Source: Atrina japonica (lineage: Eukaryota > Mollusca > Bivalvia > Pterioida > Pinnidae). From it: a stretch of DNA of 64,000 nucleotides. Shown here in pieces: positions 11,180 through 23,800 of the stretch (position 1 is the stretch's first letter; the number at the start of each line of letters is the position of its first letter). Position numbers and translations under genes: made by a program. The stretch spans positions 121,001-185,000 of the forward strand of contig BROG01000394.1 in assembly GCA_030159075.1 (NCBI GenBank), written 5' to 3'. Below the pieces are notes generated by a model. That model worked only from the letters and a program-made list of their open reading frames with translations. It did no database searches and was not told where the DNA came from.

Positions 11180-12735
11180 CGTTTTTGTTTTTTTTTAATC
11201 CAGGACCTTCCACTTATGAGTCATTCGCAGGTACCACTTGACCATTGCAAGCATGCGCATATAAAGGAATGAAGTTTGGATGAATGATTTTTTTGCATAC
11301 AGGTAACTTGATTTTTGTACGGTTCTGTATTTTGTCATTCTAGGTAAAAAGCTTTAGGTTAATGCTTAATTTCGGTGCACACTGTATAGCTAGTAGGATG
11401 CTTTCACTTTTTAGCTAAATTTCTTTCTTAACCTAGGAGTGAAAGAGTTAAAGAAACATATTTTTTCTAGAGACCAAATAATTATTCAGTCAAAGTTTGA
11501 TCTGGGAGGTGGTCTAAAAAATAAACATTTCTTTTCAACAAGGTTTTCCTAATACATGTATACTGTAATTTAAAAGACATTTTAGCATTGTCATATCAAA
11601 TACATAAAAAGTAAATAAAATTTAAATCTGACGTTTTAAAAATTCTTCAAACAGTTCTCATTGTCAGTTTAAAGTCATCGTTATTCTCTCAGAGAGCTAA
11701 ATACCCGAGACCTTTTCAAATTTCGATGACATATTTCAAGACATTGATAATTCTATACATACCGGTAAATTATATGATATCTAAGCAAAATAAAAAACCT
11801 TGACTTTTGATAAATAGTTCAGTATAATTTTACAGAAATGAATGTCATAAATACATCATAAAGAAATAGACGTAACCAAACTGAACAGAAAATAGAAATT
11901 GTGACTTTACCGGGAGGGAATACGAAGGCCATCCTATATGATCGACCGATAAATATTCCTCTTAATTAGGTAATCGGTTAAATTCCTGACACAAATTCGG
12001 CAGCACCTGTAGATTTGATTCTGTTCGTTAATACTGTCCAACTACACAGAGAAATATGACTACATATTAAGATATTAAATAGTTAAATACTAGAGACGGG
12101 CAGTGTTCCATAAACGTCAGGCACTAGGTGTTTGTTGTTGTCGCTATCCCGTTGGTTAAATATGTTCTTGTGTGTTGTAATACCTTTATAAATGTATGTT
12201 TAAACATACATAGGTCGATATACCTATACTACTACCCATCTATAGAGACAAATCTAATTGGTCAATTGCCAGGGAAAATGTATATAACTTCTTACAAGGC
12301 CGAAGTCTATCAATTTTATGTTTAAATGGGCATTAGCTGTGTGTACCAAAAAAAAAAAAAAAATATTTCGATTTTTTTCTACTTTTCCTACTTGTACTTA
12401 ATGTAAAATAACAAATAAGAGCTATACAAACGTATCATATTATTATATATTTGTGAAAATAAGGCCAGGTCCAGTGTGGTATACATTTGTACAAATAGTA
12501 AAGACTGAATTAATCAATTGCAAGTAAGTACATGTAATTGACAAACTAGGTTTCATATAATATACAGGAATTTTAGAATTTTAATACCTATGCATAGAAG
12601 TAAAAGAAAGAATTTTTAAAAAAAAAAAACACACAGCTAATCCCCATTTGATACATTTAATCATAAAATCTATATTTTTCACATGAAGCATGGTGAAAGC
12701 ATACAGAAATTACATTCAAACTTGCATTAAAGGCC
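11180..12735. other. Intergenic sequence, mostly unique
   Basis: No supported gene. A - strand ATG at 11932 with seven codons and a GTAAAG donor is noted under rejected items. Poly-A and poly-T runs at 12346-12375 and 12615-12630. Confidence 0.45.
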
Positions 12736-12879
12736 ACCTCTGTTTAAAGAGCACCTGCCTATAAAGGCCATTCAAATATAACTTTTGTTAATGTTTTATA
12801 ATGAATAAAGTTCACGAACCTCATTATAAAGGTCACCTGTCTATAAAGACTATTTTTGCTTTCTTTTGCCCCCCTGGCA

Positions 12880-14615
12880 GGGTTACAGAGTGAGACTTAA
12901 ACTATGTCAAAATTCCTGATCATTGCGGTCAGTTGATATCCCAGGGTCTACATAGTGAGACTTTAAACACTGCTTAGTGTGGTCAGTTAATATCCCAGCT
13001 AGGGTCTACAAAGTGAGACTATAAACTTTGTCAAAATCATTCCTTAGTGTGTTCAGTTGATATCCCAGGGTCTACAAAGTGAGAGTTTAAACTATGTCAA
13101 AATCATTGTTTAAAAATCACCGTTAGTCATTGATATCCCAGGGTCTACAAAATCACTGTTTAGTGGTCACTATAACAAAGTGAGACTATATGTCAAAATC
13201 ACTGTTTAGTGTGGTCATCCCCAGCGAGTGTGTCTATAAAGTGAAACTTAAACTATGTCAAAATTACTATGTGTGGGTCAAATCACTGCTTAGTGTTTAA
13301 ACTATGTAAAAATCACTGCTTAGTGTGGTCAGTTGATATCCCAGGGTCTACAAAGTGAGACTTAAAACTATATCAAAATCATTGTTTAAAAGTGGTCAGT
13401 TGATATCCCAGGGTCTACAAAATGAGACTATAAACTATGTCAAAATCACTGTTTAGTGTGGTCAGTTGATATCCCATGTGTCTACAAAGTGAGACTATAA
13501 ACTATGTCAAAATCACTGTTTAGTGTGGTCATTTGATATCCCATGTGTCTACAAAGTGAGACTATAAACTATGTCAAAATCACTGTTTAGTGTGGTCAGT
13601 TGATATCCTGTGTGTCTATAAAGTGAGACTATAAACTATGTCAAAATCACTGTTTAGTGTGGTCATCTAAGCTAGGGTCTATAAAGTGAGAGTTTAAACT
13701 ATGTCAAAATCACTGCTTAGTGTGGTCAGTTGATATCTCAGTGTCTATAAAGTGAGTGTGGTCATTAAACTATGTCAAAATCACTGTTTAGTGTGGTCAT
13801 CTAAGCTAGGGTCTATAAAGTGAGAGTTTAAACTATGTCAAAATCACTGCTTAGTGTGGTCAGTTGATATCTCAGTGTCTATAAAGTGAGACTATAAACT
13901 ATGTCAAAATCACTGTTTAGTGTGGTCATCTAAGCTAGGGTCTACAAAGTGAGACTATAAACTATGTCAAAATCACCGCTTAGTGTGGTCAGTTGATATC
14001 TCAGTGTCTATAAAGTGAGACTATAAACTATGTCAAAATCACCGCTTAGTGTGGTCAGTTGATATCTCAGTGTCTATAAAGTGAGACTATAAACTATGTC
14101 AAAATCACTGTTTAGTGTGGTCATCTAAGCTAGGGTTTACAAAGTGAGACTATAAACTATGTCAAAATCACTGCTTAGTGTGGTCATTTGATATCCCGTG
14201 TGTCTATAAAGTGAGAGTTTAAACTATGTCAAAATCACTGCTTAGTGTGGTCAGTTGATATCCCAGTGTGTCTATAAAGTGAGACTATAAACTATGTCAA
14301 AATCACTGCTTAGTGTGGTCATTTGATATCCCGTGTGTCTATAAAGTGAGAGTTTAAACTATGTCAAAATCACTGTTTAGTGTGGTCAGTTGATATCCCA
14401 GTGTCTACAAAGTGAGACTATAAACTATGTCAAAATCACTGTTTAGTGTGGTCATCTAAGCTAGGGTCTACAAAGTGAGACTTAAAACTATGTCAAAATC
14501 ACTGTTTAGTGTGGTCAGTTAATATCCCAGTGTCTATAAAGTGAGACTATAAACTATGTCAAAATTACTCCTTAGTGTGGTCAGTTGATATTCCAGTGTC
14601 TAACAGATTGAGACT
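12880..14615 (+). repeat. 1.7-kb minisatellite of ~65-bp units
   Basis: About 25 units with the order AAAGTGAGACTATAAACTAT, GTCAAAATCACTGTTTAGTG, TGGTCAGTTGATATCCCAGT and GTCTATA. Two sub-types alternate, with GTTGATATCCCAG or ATCTAAGCTAGG in the third part. The first kilobase is more irregular than the second. Confidence 0.95.
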
Positions 14616-14619
14616 TTGA

Positions 14620-15800
14620 AATAAGACTGTATGTTAAAATCAAAATGATATACAAGTAAAAAACAAAACAAACAAACAAAAAAACAGTCCAACGACAAAG
14701 CCTGTGAAGAATCCGAAATCTAAATTCCTGAAAAAATAATCTTCAAAACGCAGCAACCAAAAAAATAATGACAATCTGGGAACTTGATTATATAAACATG
14801 ATTAATGACAAATTGTTTTAACTGTCAATGACAACATGTGCCAGGGTAAACCAAATACATCTATAACAATCTGACAATCAAAGAAAATGTAAAATTGGAA
14901 CTCATCAATAACACTCAGCAACAGACCCTCGATGTACCTGTCATGCTTAAATACAATGTAAACTTGACAGCGATTGGCAAATTAAATGTACACTTTATGT
15001 CTGGATATGTCTGGGGAGTACTTCAATCCCAAATTATATATTTAAATCCCAAAAACCTTTGATTAAAAATTGTTAGATGTCTTAAATTTGTAACATTTCA
15101 TTGACACGTCCAATATATCTCAATAAATATGTGTTAATGGCATATGATGCGTGACAAACGGCCATAAGTGGTGGAGATTTAAATTCAAGAAATAAAATCC
15201 CGAAACTTAAAAAGAAAAGTGGATTTCAAATTTGCCATTAATTCAACCTGTGATAAAACTCCAGGACAAAATCCATAATACATGTATACATTATTTTTGA
15301 AGCCGGTCAATTTATTATCACAAGATGATACTTAAAACCTCCAAAATATTTTTTGAAAGATGAATAAAGCTAGGCTATTATTGCTTTATTTCCCCAATTG
15401 TACAGTGTCTATCAAAAGTTAAGTACTGACCACTACAAGCTTTTTACATTAACTGACAAAGATCAAGTACAGAACAAAAATAAATAGCTTATATACAAAA
15501 AAAAAATCACCATTCAGAGAAAACTTATTTTCAATTGAATATATACCAGTATGTGTTGTGTAACAAATTACCTGCCTTTCACAATTTTTCTGTGTATTCT
15601 TACAAATTTTAAATATCATCTTAGATAATATTACAATATTCTGATTTGGACTGAGAGATTTTATTTAAAGTTGACGGACATTTTCTTGTATGCCTTATTG
15701 TTTATTTCATTTGGTCCGATTCCCGACTTCTGATTCCCTATTTGGTGTTTTTTATCTCAACATTTTTGTTTATCATTAATATTTATTATTGCTATCAAAA
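14620..15800. other. AT-rich intergenic sequence, nothing recognised
   Basis: No open frame of note and no match between this stretch and the repeat families in the window. Confidence 0.45.
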
Positions 15801-15804
15801 TTAC

Positions 15805-15930
15805 AATCATCATCATCATCATCATCATCATCAATGCATATCATCATCATCTAAGCATCTCACTATTATCATCATTTATCACATCATTTTTATAATAAAA
15901 CCATCATCATCATCATCATCATCATTCTAC
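15805..15930. repeat. (ATC)n microsatellite
   Basis: Two interrupted runs of ATC/CAT repeats at 15806-15855 and 15902-15926. Confidence 0.95.
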
Positions 15931-16258
15931 CATGTTTTTAAGAAACATATTTGGGATGTCATAATATGAAGCATCAATGGAACATGATACTTCTTTATTT
16001 CATTTAAAAATGTATTTGTACTCAAAAGAAAGAAAATTTGACAATCACTTTGCATACTGACGATTACTATAGACTAATTTTATTGTAAGTTTACTAAGTG
16101 TGAATCACAATATTTACAATACTATCCTGTTGTCAATGAACTGAACTACTTGTTCTCATTTTTTAACCACTATCTCAATATTTGCTAGACTTGTTAAAGA
16201 TTTAACTGAGGCCCCCAACTTTGTTAGTTTTACATTTCATTTCCTACTTGTTTATAAG

Positions 16259-16349
16259 TTAACCCATTCACCCCTGAAGACACATTTAGACTGGTCTAAG
16301 ACATTGATTTACAGAAGAGTGCATTGTTTTTCAGGGGTTGATGAGTTAA
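16259..16349 (-). mobile_element. MITE family 1, copy 8
   Basis: Inverted and close to consensus with both TTAA ends intact. Confidence 0.87.
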
Positions 16350-17332
16350 ACCGTTTATTGTAAATGTTTGGGAACTCAACAACAAAGCTTTGGTGCTAGA
16401 CGGTTAAGCCCAGGTAACAGGGCCCAACTAGCTAATATTCACCCATGTAAATTTTTTTTCAGCATTTTATAAAGATTAAGGTACAATATTGAATTCATAT
16501 AAACTTATGATATATACAACATACTGAAAATTTGCTTTCATATCTTTTCTTAATATTAACTTATGTTTCAAATAAGACCCAAAACAACAATTTGAATATA
16601 TAAATCAACCCCACTCCCCCCACCCCCTCCCCAAATAAAGACTTAAATCTTAATATGCATAATTGAATTTAAATTGACAGCTCAATGAAATACAGTTTTT
16701 GGAATGACAAACACATATTTAATCATTTTAATTCCTGCGTTTCAGTTGACATTATACTCGTATAATTCTATTATCACACAAAGTCAGACCTGCTGGTGTT
16801 TGGATGTGACCCAGAAATGATTTCTGATCCTATCTATCAAGTTTGATATAATTCCCTCGAGTAATCACACCTATGGGGTGTAATTATTAACCAAATGCCT
16901 GTCATGATATAACATGGGGAATGCGACCCTGATTGTCACCTCAAAAATATTGGGTCGGCACATTTGGTATTGCTGCTGATTTCGTATTAAACATATAATT
17001 TTATAAACCTGTCATATACTCGTCATTGATAGAACTCTTAAAATACAAAGTTCATGTCTCGTATATAATATGTGCCACGGTCGTAAACTTCTATATAGTT
17101 AATCACCCAGGAATTCTCACACGTGAAAAAAAAAGATTTTCTTTACATTTGACAAAACGCATGGATGATTAGGATTTACTTCATTGTATTTGACCTTGGG
17201 TTAATTGATTTTATGTTAAAATTACGTAACTTATTTCAAACATGTTCAACTACGATTAATTCATTTTATAACGTACATGTGGTTAGTTTGATTTTAGTGA
17301 CTAATAACATTCTCTATTTATTTATAACTTAA

Positions 17333-17588
17333 CTCTGGATCGTGAGGTCATGAGTTTGAGTCCAGCCAGCTGCAGGTTGGTTTGTTGTCTTTTGGATGAA
17401 ACTGTAAAATCCGAGGTCCCGTGTCACAGTAGGTGTCGGCACATTAAAGAACCCTCACTGCTCAATGGTCGTAAGTGCCGAGCATAGGTAAAAAATTTGA
17501 AGCCCTTCACCGGTATTTGGTGACGTCTCCATATGAGTGAAATATTCTTGAGTGGGATGTTAAAAAACAATAAACAAACAAACAATAT
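17333..17588 (+). mobile_element. Family A SINE, 5'-truncated
   Basis: Begins within the tRNA head at GGATCGTGAGGTCATGAG and runs to the (AAACA)n end. The A box is missing. Confidence 0.85.
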
Positions 17589-17599
17589 AACTTAAACAT

Positions 17600-17960
17600 A
17601 TTAGTGAGATGAACTTAAAACTTACACTACTCAAATGACTTTTATCTACCAGTAATTACACTAATCAGATGAACTTATAACTTACATGTACTAAGTGAAT
17701 AAATTTAAAACTTATACATTATAGTCAAATGAACTTGAAACTTACACTAGTTGAATGAACTTGAAACTTACACTAGTTGAATAAACATAAAACTTACACT
17801 AGTTGAATGAACATGAAACTCACGCTAGTTGAATGAACTTAAAACTTACACTAGTTGAATGAACTTAAAACTTATACTAGTTGAATGAACTTAAAACTTA
17901 CACTAGTTGAATGAACTTACAACTTATACTAGTTGAATGATTTTAAAACTTATATTATAT
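17600..17960 (+). repeat. 26-bp tandem array, about 13 copies
   Basis: Units read GAACTTAAAACTTACACTAG followed by TTGAAT, with the first few degenerate. It follows directly after a SINE. Confidence 0.93.
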
Positions 17961-18693
17961 TTAACTGTTAAACAGAGATTGTTTCTCAATTTCTCTAACT
18001 TATTTGGATGTAATTTTCTAATTTGTAATTTTAAAAATTTGACAATTTAAACAAAATGTAAAAATAAGATATCACAATTTTTGTTACCTAAATAAGACAT
18101 TTTCATCACAAACTTTCTGCTTAAATAAATAAATCTGTTAACTTCTAATTCAGAAAATTAGAGAAGTAAGATATACAATGAAACTGTCATTAATTTTATT
18201 GAAATGCAATAAGAAATGGTTTCACAATACTATTTTGAATTGTGGTTTTATGTGAAATATAAAGTGAAAAATTATTATGTCTGTAAACTTTTGGCAAATC
18301 TCTGTATAGTTGTTGTTCAAAAATAAAAACAATTCAATGACTCTGTATGAAAAATAACACTTAGACAAAAAGGGACAATAATCTATAAAAATAATAAAAA
18401 TGAAAACAATAATAAATAGAGGAGATTATAATATGTTATCATGATTATGGTCTCATGAATAAGCATTTAAAAAACAAAATAAAGAGCTTAATTTGTGAAG
18501 TAATTTCAGACTTCATGCCAAGATTTTTATACAAACCTAACCTTTAATCTTAAAGAACATATACACTTATTTTGTTGGTTATAATATTGCCTTTAATACC
18601 TACAGTTTGGAATTTTTAACTAACAATGATTTGACAAAGGTATGTTGTAAAATCTGAGTCCATGTGTAAAGTATAACTATGAATAAGTATAAA

Positions 18694-18785
18694 TTAACCC
18701 ATTCACCCCTAAGAACACATTTAGACTGGTCCAAGTCATTGATTTACAGAGGATTTCATTGTTTTTCAGGTGTTGATGGATTAAT
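18694..18785 (-). mobile_element. MITE family 1, copy 9
   Basis: Inverted, TTAACCCATTCACCCCTAAG to GTGTTGATGGATTAA. Confidence 0.85.
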
Positions 18786-18952
18786 TAATTATAGTAAACA
18801 ATTTATTTTTAGAATTATAACATATCATATCAATACTGGATACCAGAATTCCCAAAGTTCTGTACTTTCTGAAACATCTGGTAAATATTCCTTTGGTCAG
18901 ACAAAATTTTAAACTGTGTTGGACAATATAATATGTCCAGTTGTCTATTTAC

Positions 18953-19113
18953 AGTGGAACCTCGCTATTAAGACCACATAACGAACTGATTCAAAGTGGT
19001 CTTATTTGTGCGGTGGTCTCTTAAGTGAGGTTCTGTTTTTATCAGATAATTATCAAGGGACAGAAAGCGTGTGGTCTGAAATGTGATTTGGGTCTTCAGG
19101 TGAGGTTCCACCA
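18953..19113. mobile_element. MITE family 2 relative (TACAGTGGAACCTCG)
   Basis: TACAGTGGAACCTCGCTATT at the left end and AGGTGAGGTTCCACCATA at the right. The interior has GGTCTTATTTGTGCGGTGGTC. Its end sequence is the unit of the 5855-6505 array. Confidence 0.7.
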
Positions 19114-19554
19114 TATTTTTAATGTGAGAGTTTCTTTATAAAATGTAAAGTATGTATAACAACTGAATAAAGGATTTCAGTATGCAAAACTTCAATCAGC
19201 TTTAATTTAATTCGTCCAGACAAATAACTACATGATAACTGACCTATCGCCAAATGTTTGACATGTGGCTAATGTGCATTTTTTAAAGTTATTCCATTAT
19301 AACTACATAATTACACTGTAAATGTTTGACAATTAAGCTATAGCTAATTGTGATGTCATAATGAAAAAGTTTCCCAAAGGTGTCACATCCGGCATTTGGT
19401 GATAGGTCAATTACCATAATAAATAATGTGACTCTCAGTTCTTAAGAAGAACATTTTATGCTTAAATATTACCCAACCAGGATTCGAACCCTAATTTTAG
19501 CTTGCAAGGTAAACATGCACTTATAAATATGATGAAAGAACAAATTAAGACCTT

Positions 19555-19800
19555 CAAAAACAACTCACTCAAAATCGATCAAAGTAATTACATGCAACAC
19601 AGATATTTTCATGAACTCTTTTGCACCATCAACCATCATAAACTGGAATAATTTGGAGAACAAGATTGTAATCAGTAAAAGTGTAGGACAATATAAGGCT
19701 GCCTTAGCAGCTCATAGGGGACTAGAGTCCCTAATTAGCATACACACCCACCCTGAAAAACATTTGCTCATCAGTGAGCTTGTTTTCAGTATAATATAGA
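19555..19800 (+). pseudogene. 3' end of a LINE-type reverse transcriptase ORF
   Basis: The frame at 19611 reads NSFAPSTIINWNNLENKIV then SKSVGQYKAAL. The pattern NSF.PSTI..WNNLP..I..S.S...FK is the usual last segment of non-LTR retrotransposon ORF2 proteins. There is a frameshift just upstream, and no other part of the LINE is present. Confidence 0.5.
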
Positions 19801-20365
19801 GAAAAACAAATGAATGATGCCACATCAAAGACAGGCAGATAACCATGCTGTTCATTACAAAATATAGGCCTATTTATCAAATACACAAGTGAAATTTTGT
19901 GAGGCCTAAGTCTAAGAATCTAAATATTTGCATGACATACAATCACTACAGGTTTTACTTCATTCAAATCTCTCAATACAAGTTTCACTTTATTCAAATC
20001 ACGTTCACAATCATTTATTTACAACGGGTTTTAATTTTTTCCATATTTTGTTTTTTTACTGTGACAGTACGTGTGAATGTGATTTAAATGAGCCTATTTT
20101 ATTCTTTTGACACAAACAAACAGTAGATCAAAACAAAATCCGATAAAGAGAATTTAATACCCACTGGTATTGATATCTGAGAAAAATTATCTTGCATCAA
20201 CAACTTCTACAGTTTAATTCCTCTGCATAATGATATTGAATTTCAATAAAATCGATTTAACCGCACAAAATAGCTCACAAAATTGACAAAACCATAGTTT
20301 TATATCAATTCGTTTGTAACGGTCTATTCAATCAAATTTTAATTTTCTATGCTAAAATTACTTAC

Positions 20366-20417
20366 GATCGTGCTCCAGTGTAATAGGTCCCCTATTTGGA
20401 TCAACTCTAGCCGCCAT
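20366..20417 (-). CDS. Putative first coding exon of a divergent - strand gene
   Basis: On the - strand an ATG at 20417 (G at -3 and G at +4) opens 17 codons, MAARVDPNRGPITLEHD, and ends one base later at a perfect GTAAGT donor at 20365. The exon is head-to-head with TTC21B, 423 bp between the two ATGs. I do not recognise the protein from this peptide and could not identify a convincing second exon between 1 and 20365, so its introns may be long. It could also be a chance ORF. The combination of good start context, no stop and perfect donor at a promoter is the only support. Confidence 0.42.
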
Positions 20418-20840
20418 TTCTTTATTTCACTTGTTGTCAATTTTTACATACTGACACGAGTTATTCCGACAGCATGGTTTTGTTGTAATAATTGTCATGG
20501 AGCGAAACCACGAGGTCACAATAAGAGCGCCGTGTGGGTAATTACCTTACTTTAGAGTACCAAATGTTTTATTTTCGTGTTATCAGCTTATAAAAATGAA
20601 AAGTATATATTTATATTGTATATTTTAGTTTTACAAAGTAAAATTATGAAAATTTATTGAATTTTTAAAGAAACATATATAAAAGATTTACTTTAAACTT
20701 ATCCATACGAACCTCGATATTCTGACCTTACCGGAAGAAAAATGTTGAAGTTGTCATGCGCATGAAGAAATTCCAGTTACAGCAGAAGCTTCCTATGGTT
20801 TTACAGAAATTAACAACATAGATTCGCATTCAGTTCAACC
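20418..20840. promoter_or_regulatory. Putative bidirectional promoter and 5' UTRs of TTC21B and the divergent gene
   Basis: The interval between the two divergent ATGs is largely free of the repeat families that cover the rest of the window. It contains an ETS/GABPA-type motif ACCGGAAG at 20730-20737 and an NRF1-like TGCGCATG at 20757-20764, both of a kind often found in TATA-less bidirectional animal promoters. No TATA box is obvious at a fixed distance from the starts. Transcription start sites cannot be placed from sequence alone. Confidence 0.4.
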
Positions 20841-20867
20841 ATGGCAGACACAGATCCCGTTATCGTG
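20841..20867 (+). CDS. TTC21B: TTC21B exon 1 (residues 1-9, start codon)
   Basis: The ATG at 20841 has A at -3 and G at +4. Nine codons read MADTDPVIV and end in phase 0 at a GTAAAT donor. The human protein has a similarly short, poorly conserved leader before the conserved INYYC segment, which begins at residue 12 here. A second GT three bases earlier (20865) would also give a phase-0 junction lacking one Val. The exon is short and chosen by position, frame and donor, so it is less certain than the others. Confidence 0.7.
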
Positions 20868-23800
20868 GTAAATTTAGAATCTTTAGCGATAAGCAATTGT
20901 TGTAACCCTAGTTTATGTCTCTGTTTCACAGTCAAATCGTTTCGGACACGAGATATTTTGGTAACCGGTAAAGACTAAAGTCATACCCCCCTCTCCATTG
21001 GCTCCAACACTCTCGCAGCAGCTGATTAGATATTCTACAATAAGTGACATTGGGTGTTGATGTTTTTCTTTTAGTTTTAGATATAATGCAAACTAGTGTT
21101 GAAAGGAAGGGGACTGACACAGTCCGTGTGTGTGTTTTCAGTCGGTACAGGCATTGAGTCAAGTCAACTTGTTAACAAGTAGTCTAAACTCGGGACTTTT
21201 CATTTGCTCTTTTGGTCAACACAGTACTTTATCATGTTAATGATAGGATGTCTAGGTACCCATGTTTGAAAAATGCGGTACGTCAGTCTTCACGGTATAT
21301 TCTGATGAGTCTTTGATACATGTATTTTAATTTCTTCATATTATAATTTGATTAATGGGACTATAGTCTTAGCCACATTTGATCAGGAATTTCCAAATGA
21401 ATTTGTACAGCAACCAATCGTCAAAATAAAAATATTTAACTGATATGATTGAAAAAGAGAAAAGTTTGTTCTATATCTTTTCTACATACTTTTTCTTTGT
21501 TTGGTTGCTTCAATTTTTGAAAACACTCTTCCTATGGGAATCTCTTGAAAAAAGAGTTATATGAAGGGTAATAAGTCCCAATATATATTATTGTCGTAAG
21601 GAATCAGTGATTGTGTAATAACAGATCAGTGAGCCAGGCTAAATCAGTATGACCAATAAACGTTCCCTTTCTTTTAGTTCCGCTCTTTACTTCGAAATAT
21701 GGTCGCCATTACGTATGGTAAAAATCCCGCAATTAATTTGAGTGCGAATATCAAGTACAAAACAGATTTAATTTTATTAGTCATGGACATGGATTTTTAA
21801 TTTAGTATGTATAGGATACCGCTATGTTAAATTTAAGTTGTATCAACCATTTTATTTTAATCAGCCAAAACCAGTGGACAAAAATTATTTGGCACAGACT
21901 ATAATTCATTAATTTCTATTGAAACCTCGAGGTCATTCTTCCCACCTCTGTTTCTATTTCCCCATTCATAAATTATGTGGGAAATATCTCCGGCCAACAG
22001 GCCTCCTTTGAGTCGTTGAATTTTCATTTATTTTAACTTGACATGCAAAAAATACTCATGTTTAGGGTAAATAAGTAATCCATCTTTATAACGGAGGGTC
22101 TAAACACCAAACTTTGTCGAACCTATGCTTTTTTATGTTCAGTTTGAAATGTTTTTTATAAAAATGTTTGTTTTATATGTCAGTTACATCATATTTCTTG
22201 AAAAAAAATCTGAATTTATCGTCATAATTTAGGAAATTTGACTGGTATGAAACCAAACCTGTGGCAAACATTCACATCCATTTGTATTAAAAGACATATA
22301 AAACAGCCTCTTGATCCCGATCCCGTAGAACCTAGACAAAATGGTGGTGACTGTCTGCCATGGGTTCCATATCAAATACGATCAAATTTCCTAAAGTATG
22401 ACGATAAATTCAGATTTTTTTGTCATGAAATTGTAGATCTGATATAACTGAAATATAAAACACACATTTTATATAAAGCATTTCAAACCGAACTAAAAAA
22501 ATCATAGGTTCTGTTAGGTTTGGTGTTTATACCCACCCCTTTAATAATCCATTTTTTTTTATTCTGTGAAATGCTAAACGTTATTGCTATTTAATTTTTA
22601 TCGTAATTGTTTAGGATTCCCCGTGTCCACCATTGTATTTGAACTTAGGTCATGGAAGGCTACGCAAGGTCACACGAGAGTTATAATTGATGCCCAACAG
22701 GGGGAATTTCTCTTTGGCACTTAAAAATACAGTAAGTGCAGTAGACAAACTCCCTCTGTTGTGCCCCAATTATGACTCGTGCGCGACCTTGTGTAACCTT
22801 GCATTTTTGCTTATAGGTGATAAAAATACAAAGTAGTAAAAATATTCATTAAGTTTTTGATAGCACAGAAACAACATTTTTGTCAACGAAGAATAAGATG
22901 TGAAATTGAATTAAACAGATTTCTTGATTTCTGAGTCAGTCACTCAGTGTCATGATCTGTCATTGTGTGGCATAAGGCTGATAGACATTACTCATTTGGA
23001 CTTAAATGACATTAGGCCAATTCTGTTCACATGACCGTAGTTCATGGATTTAGAATATCTATTCAGTTGACCAGTGTGTATATTAATATATTCAGGACTG
23101 TGGCATTCTGTGTCTTGTCATAAATAGTCGTGCATAAAATTGGGAAATCTATTCTCACAACTTGTGACAATTGTTGTGTATGTACATGTAGATCTACATG
23201 TATATATTTGGGTAGGCCAAAATTCTGGATTAATTTTTTGGGTAGAAGTCCTCACATATACTTTCCTCTTGGCAAAGTGCTATGGCATTTTCACAGCAAC
23301 ATATCAATTTGTTTAACTATCAGTTTCTCATAACTGTCATTTGAAATTTCGTGATTTGCTAATGTCTGCCCTTCCTGATCTGTTATTTTAAAAAATCCAT
23401 AGACATTAAGTTGTGCCTTGACATTATTCCAACTATTTAAGACATGAATTCCGACTACACATCACTTCTGTTTACATGTCCTATCTGTCCTTCGGAGACA
23501 GTAAAAACCGAGGTCCCATGTCACAGTAGGTGTCGGCACGTTAAAGAACCCTCACTGCTCATTGGCCGTAAGTGCAGAGCATAGGCCAAAATTTGAAGCC
23601 CTTCACTGACATTTGGTGACGTCTCCATATGAGTGAAATATTCTTGAGTGGGGGCGTTAAACAACAATGAACAACAAACATGTCCTGTACCAATTTGAAA
23701 TCATAAGAAAATAAAACATGTTCAATGATTTGTAGGCGATAAAGCATCAAAGGATGTTACATTCCATATAAGGAAAACCTTACTAACGCTTTAGATTACT

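Noticed and set aside
11911..11932. - strand ATG in good context, seven codons (MAFVFPP), then a GTAAAG donor
   Set aside because: Too short to support a first exon, no second exon found and no promoter feature; the similar find at 20366-20417 is longer and has a better location.
12880..14615. Regular repeats resembling a CRISPR array
   Set aside because: The whole unit is repeated with no unique spacers, there are no cas genes, and the DNA is eukaryotic.
20745..20860. Possible RFX X-box for a ciliary gene (GTTGTC at 20750; AACCATGGCAGAC over the start codon)
   Set aside because: Only half-sites fit the RYYNYY...RRNRAC pattern; chance matches of this quality are common.
23130..23333. 67-codon + strand frame in intron 1
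   Set aside because: No domain, start context or splice signals that fit; one of many chance frames of this size.
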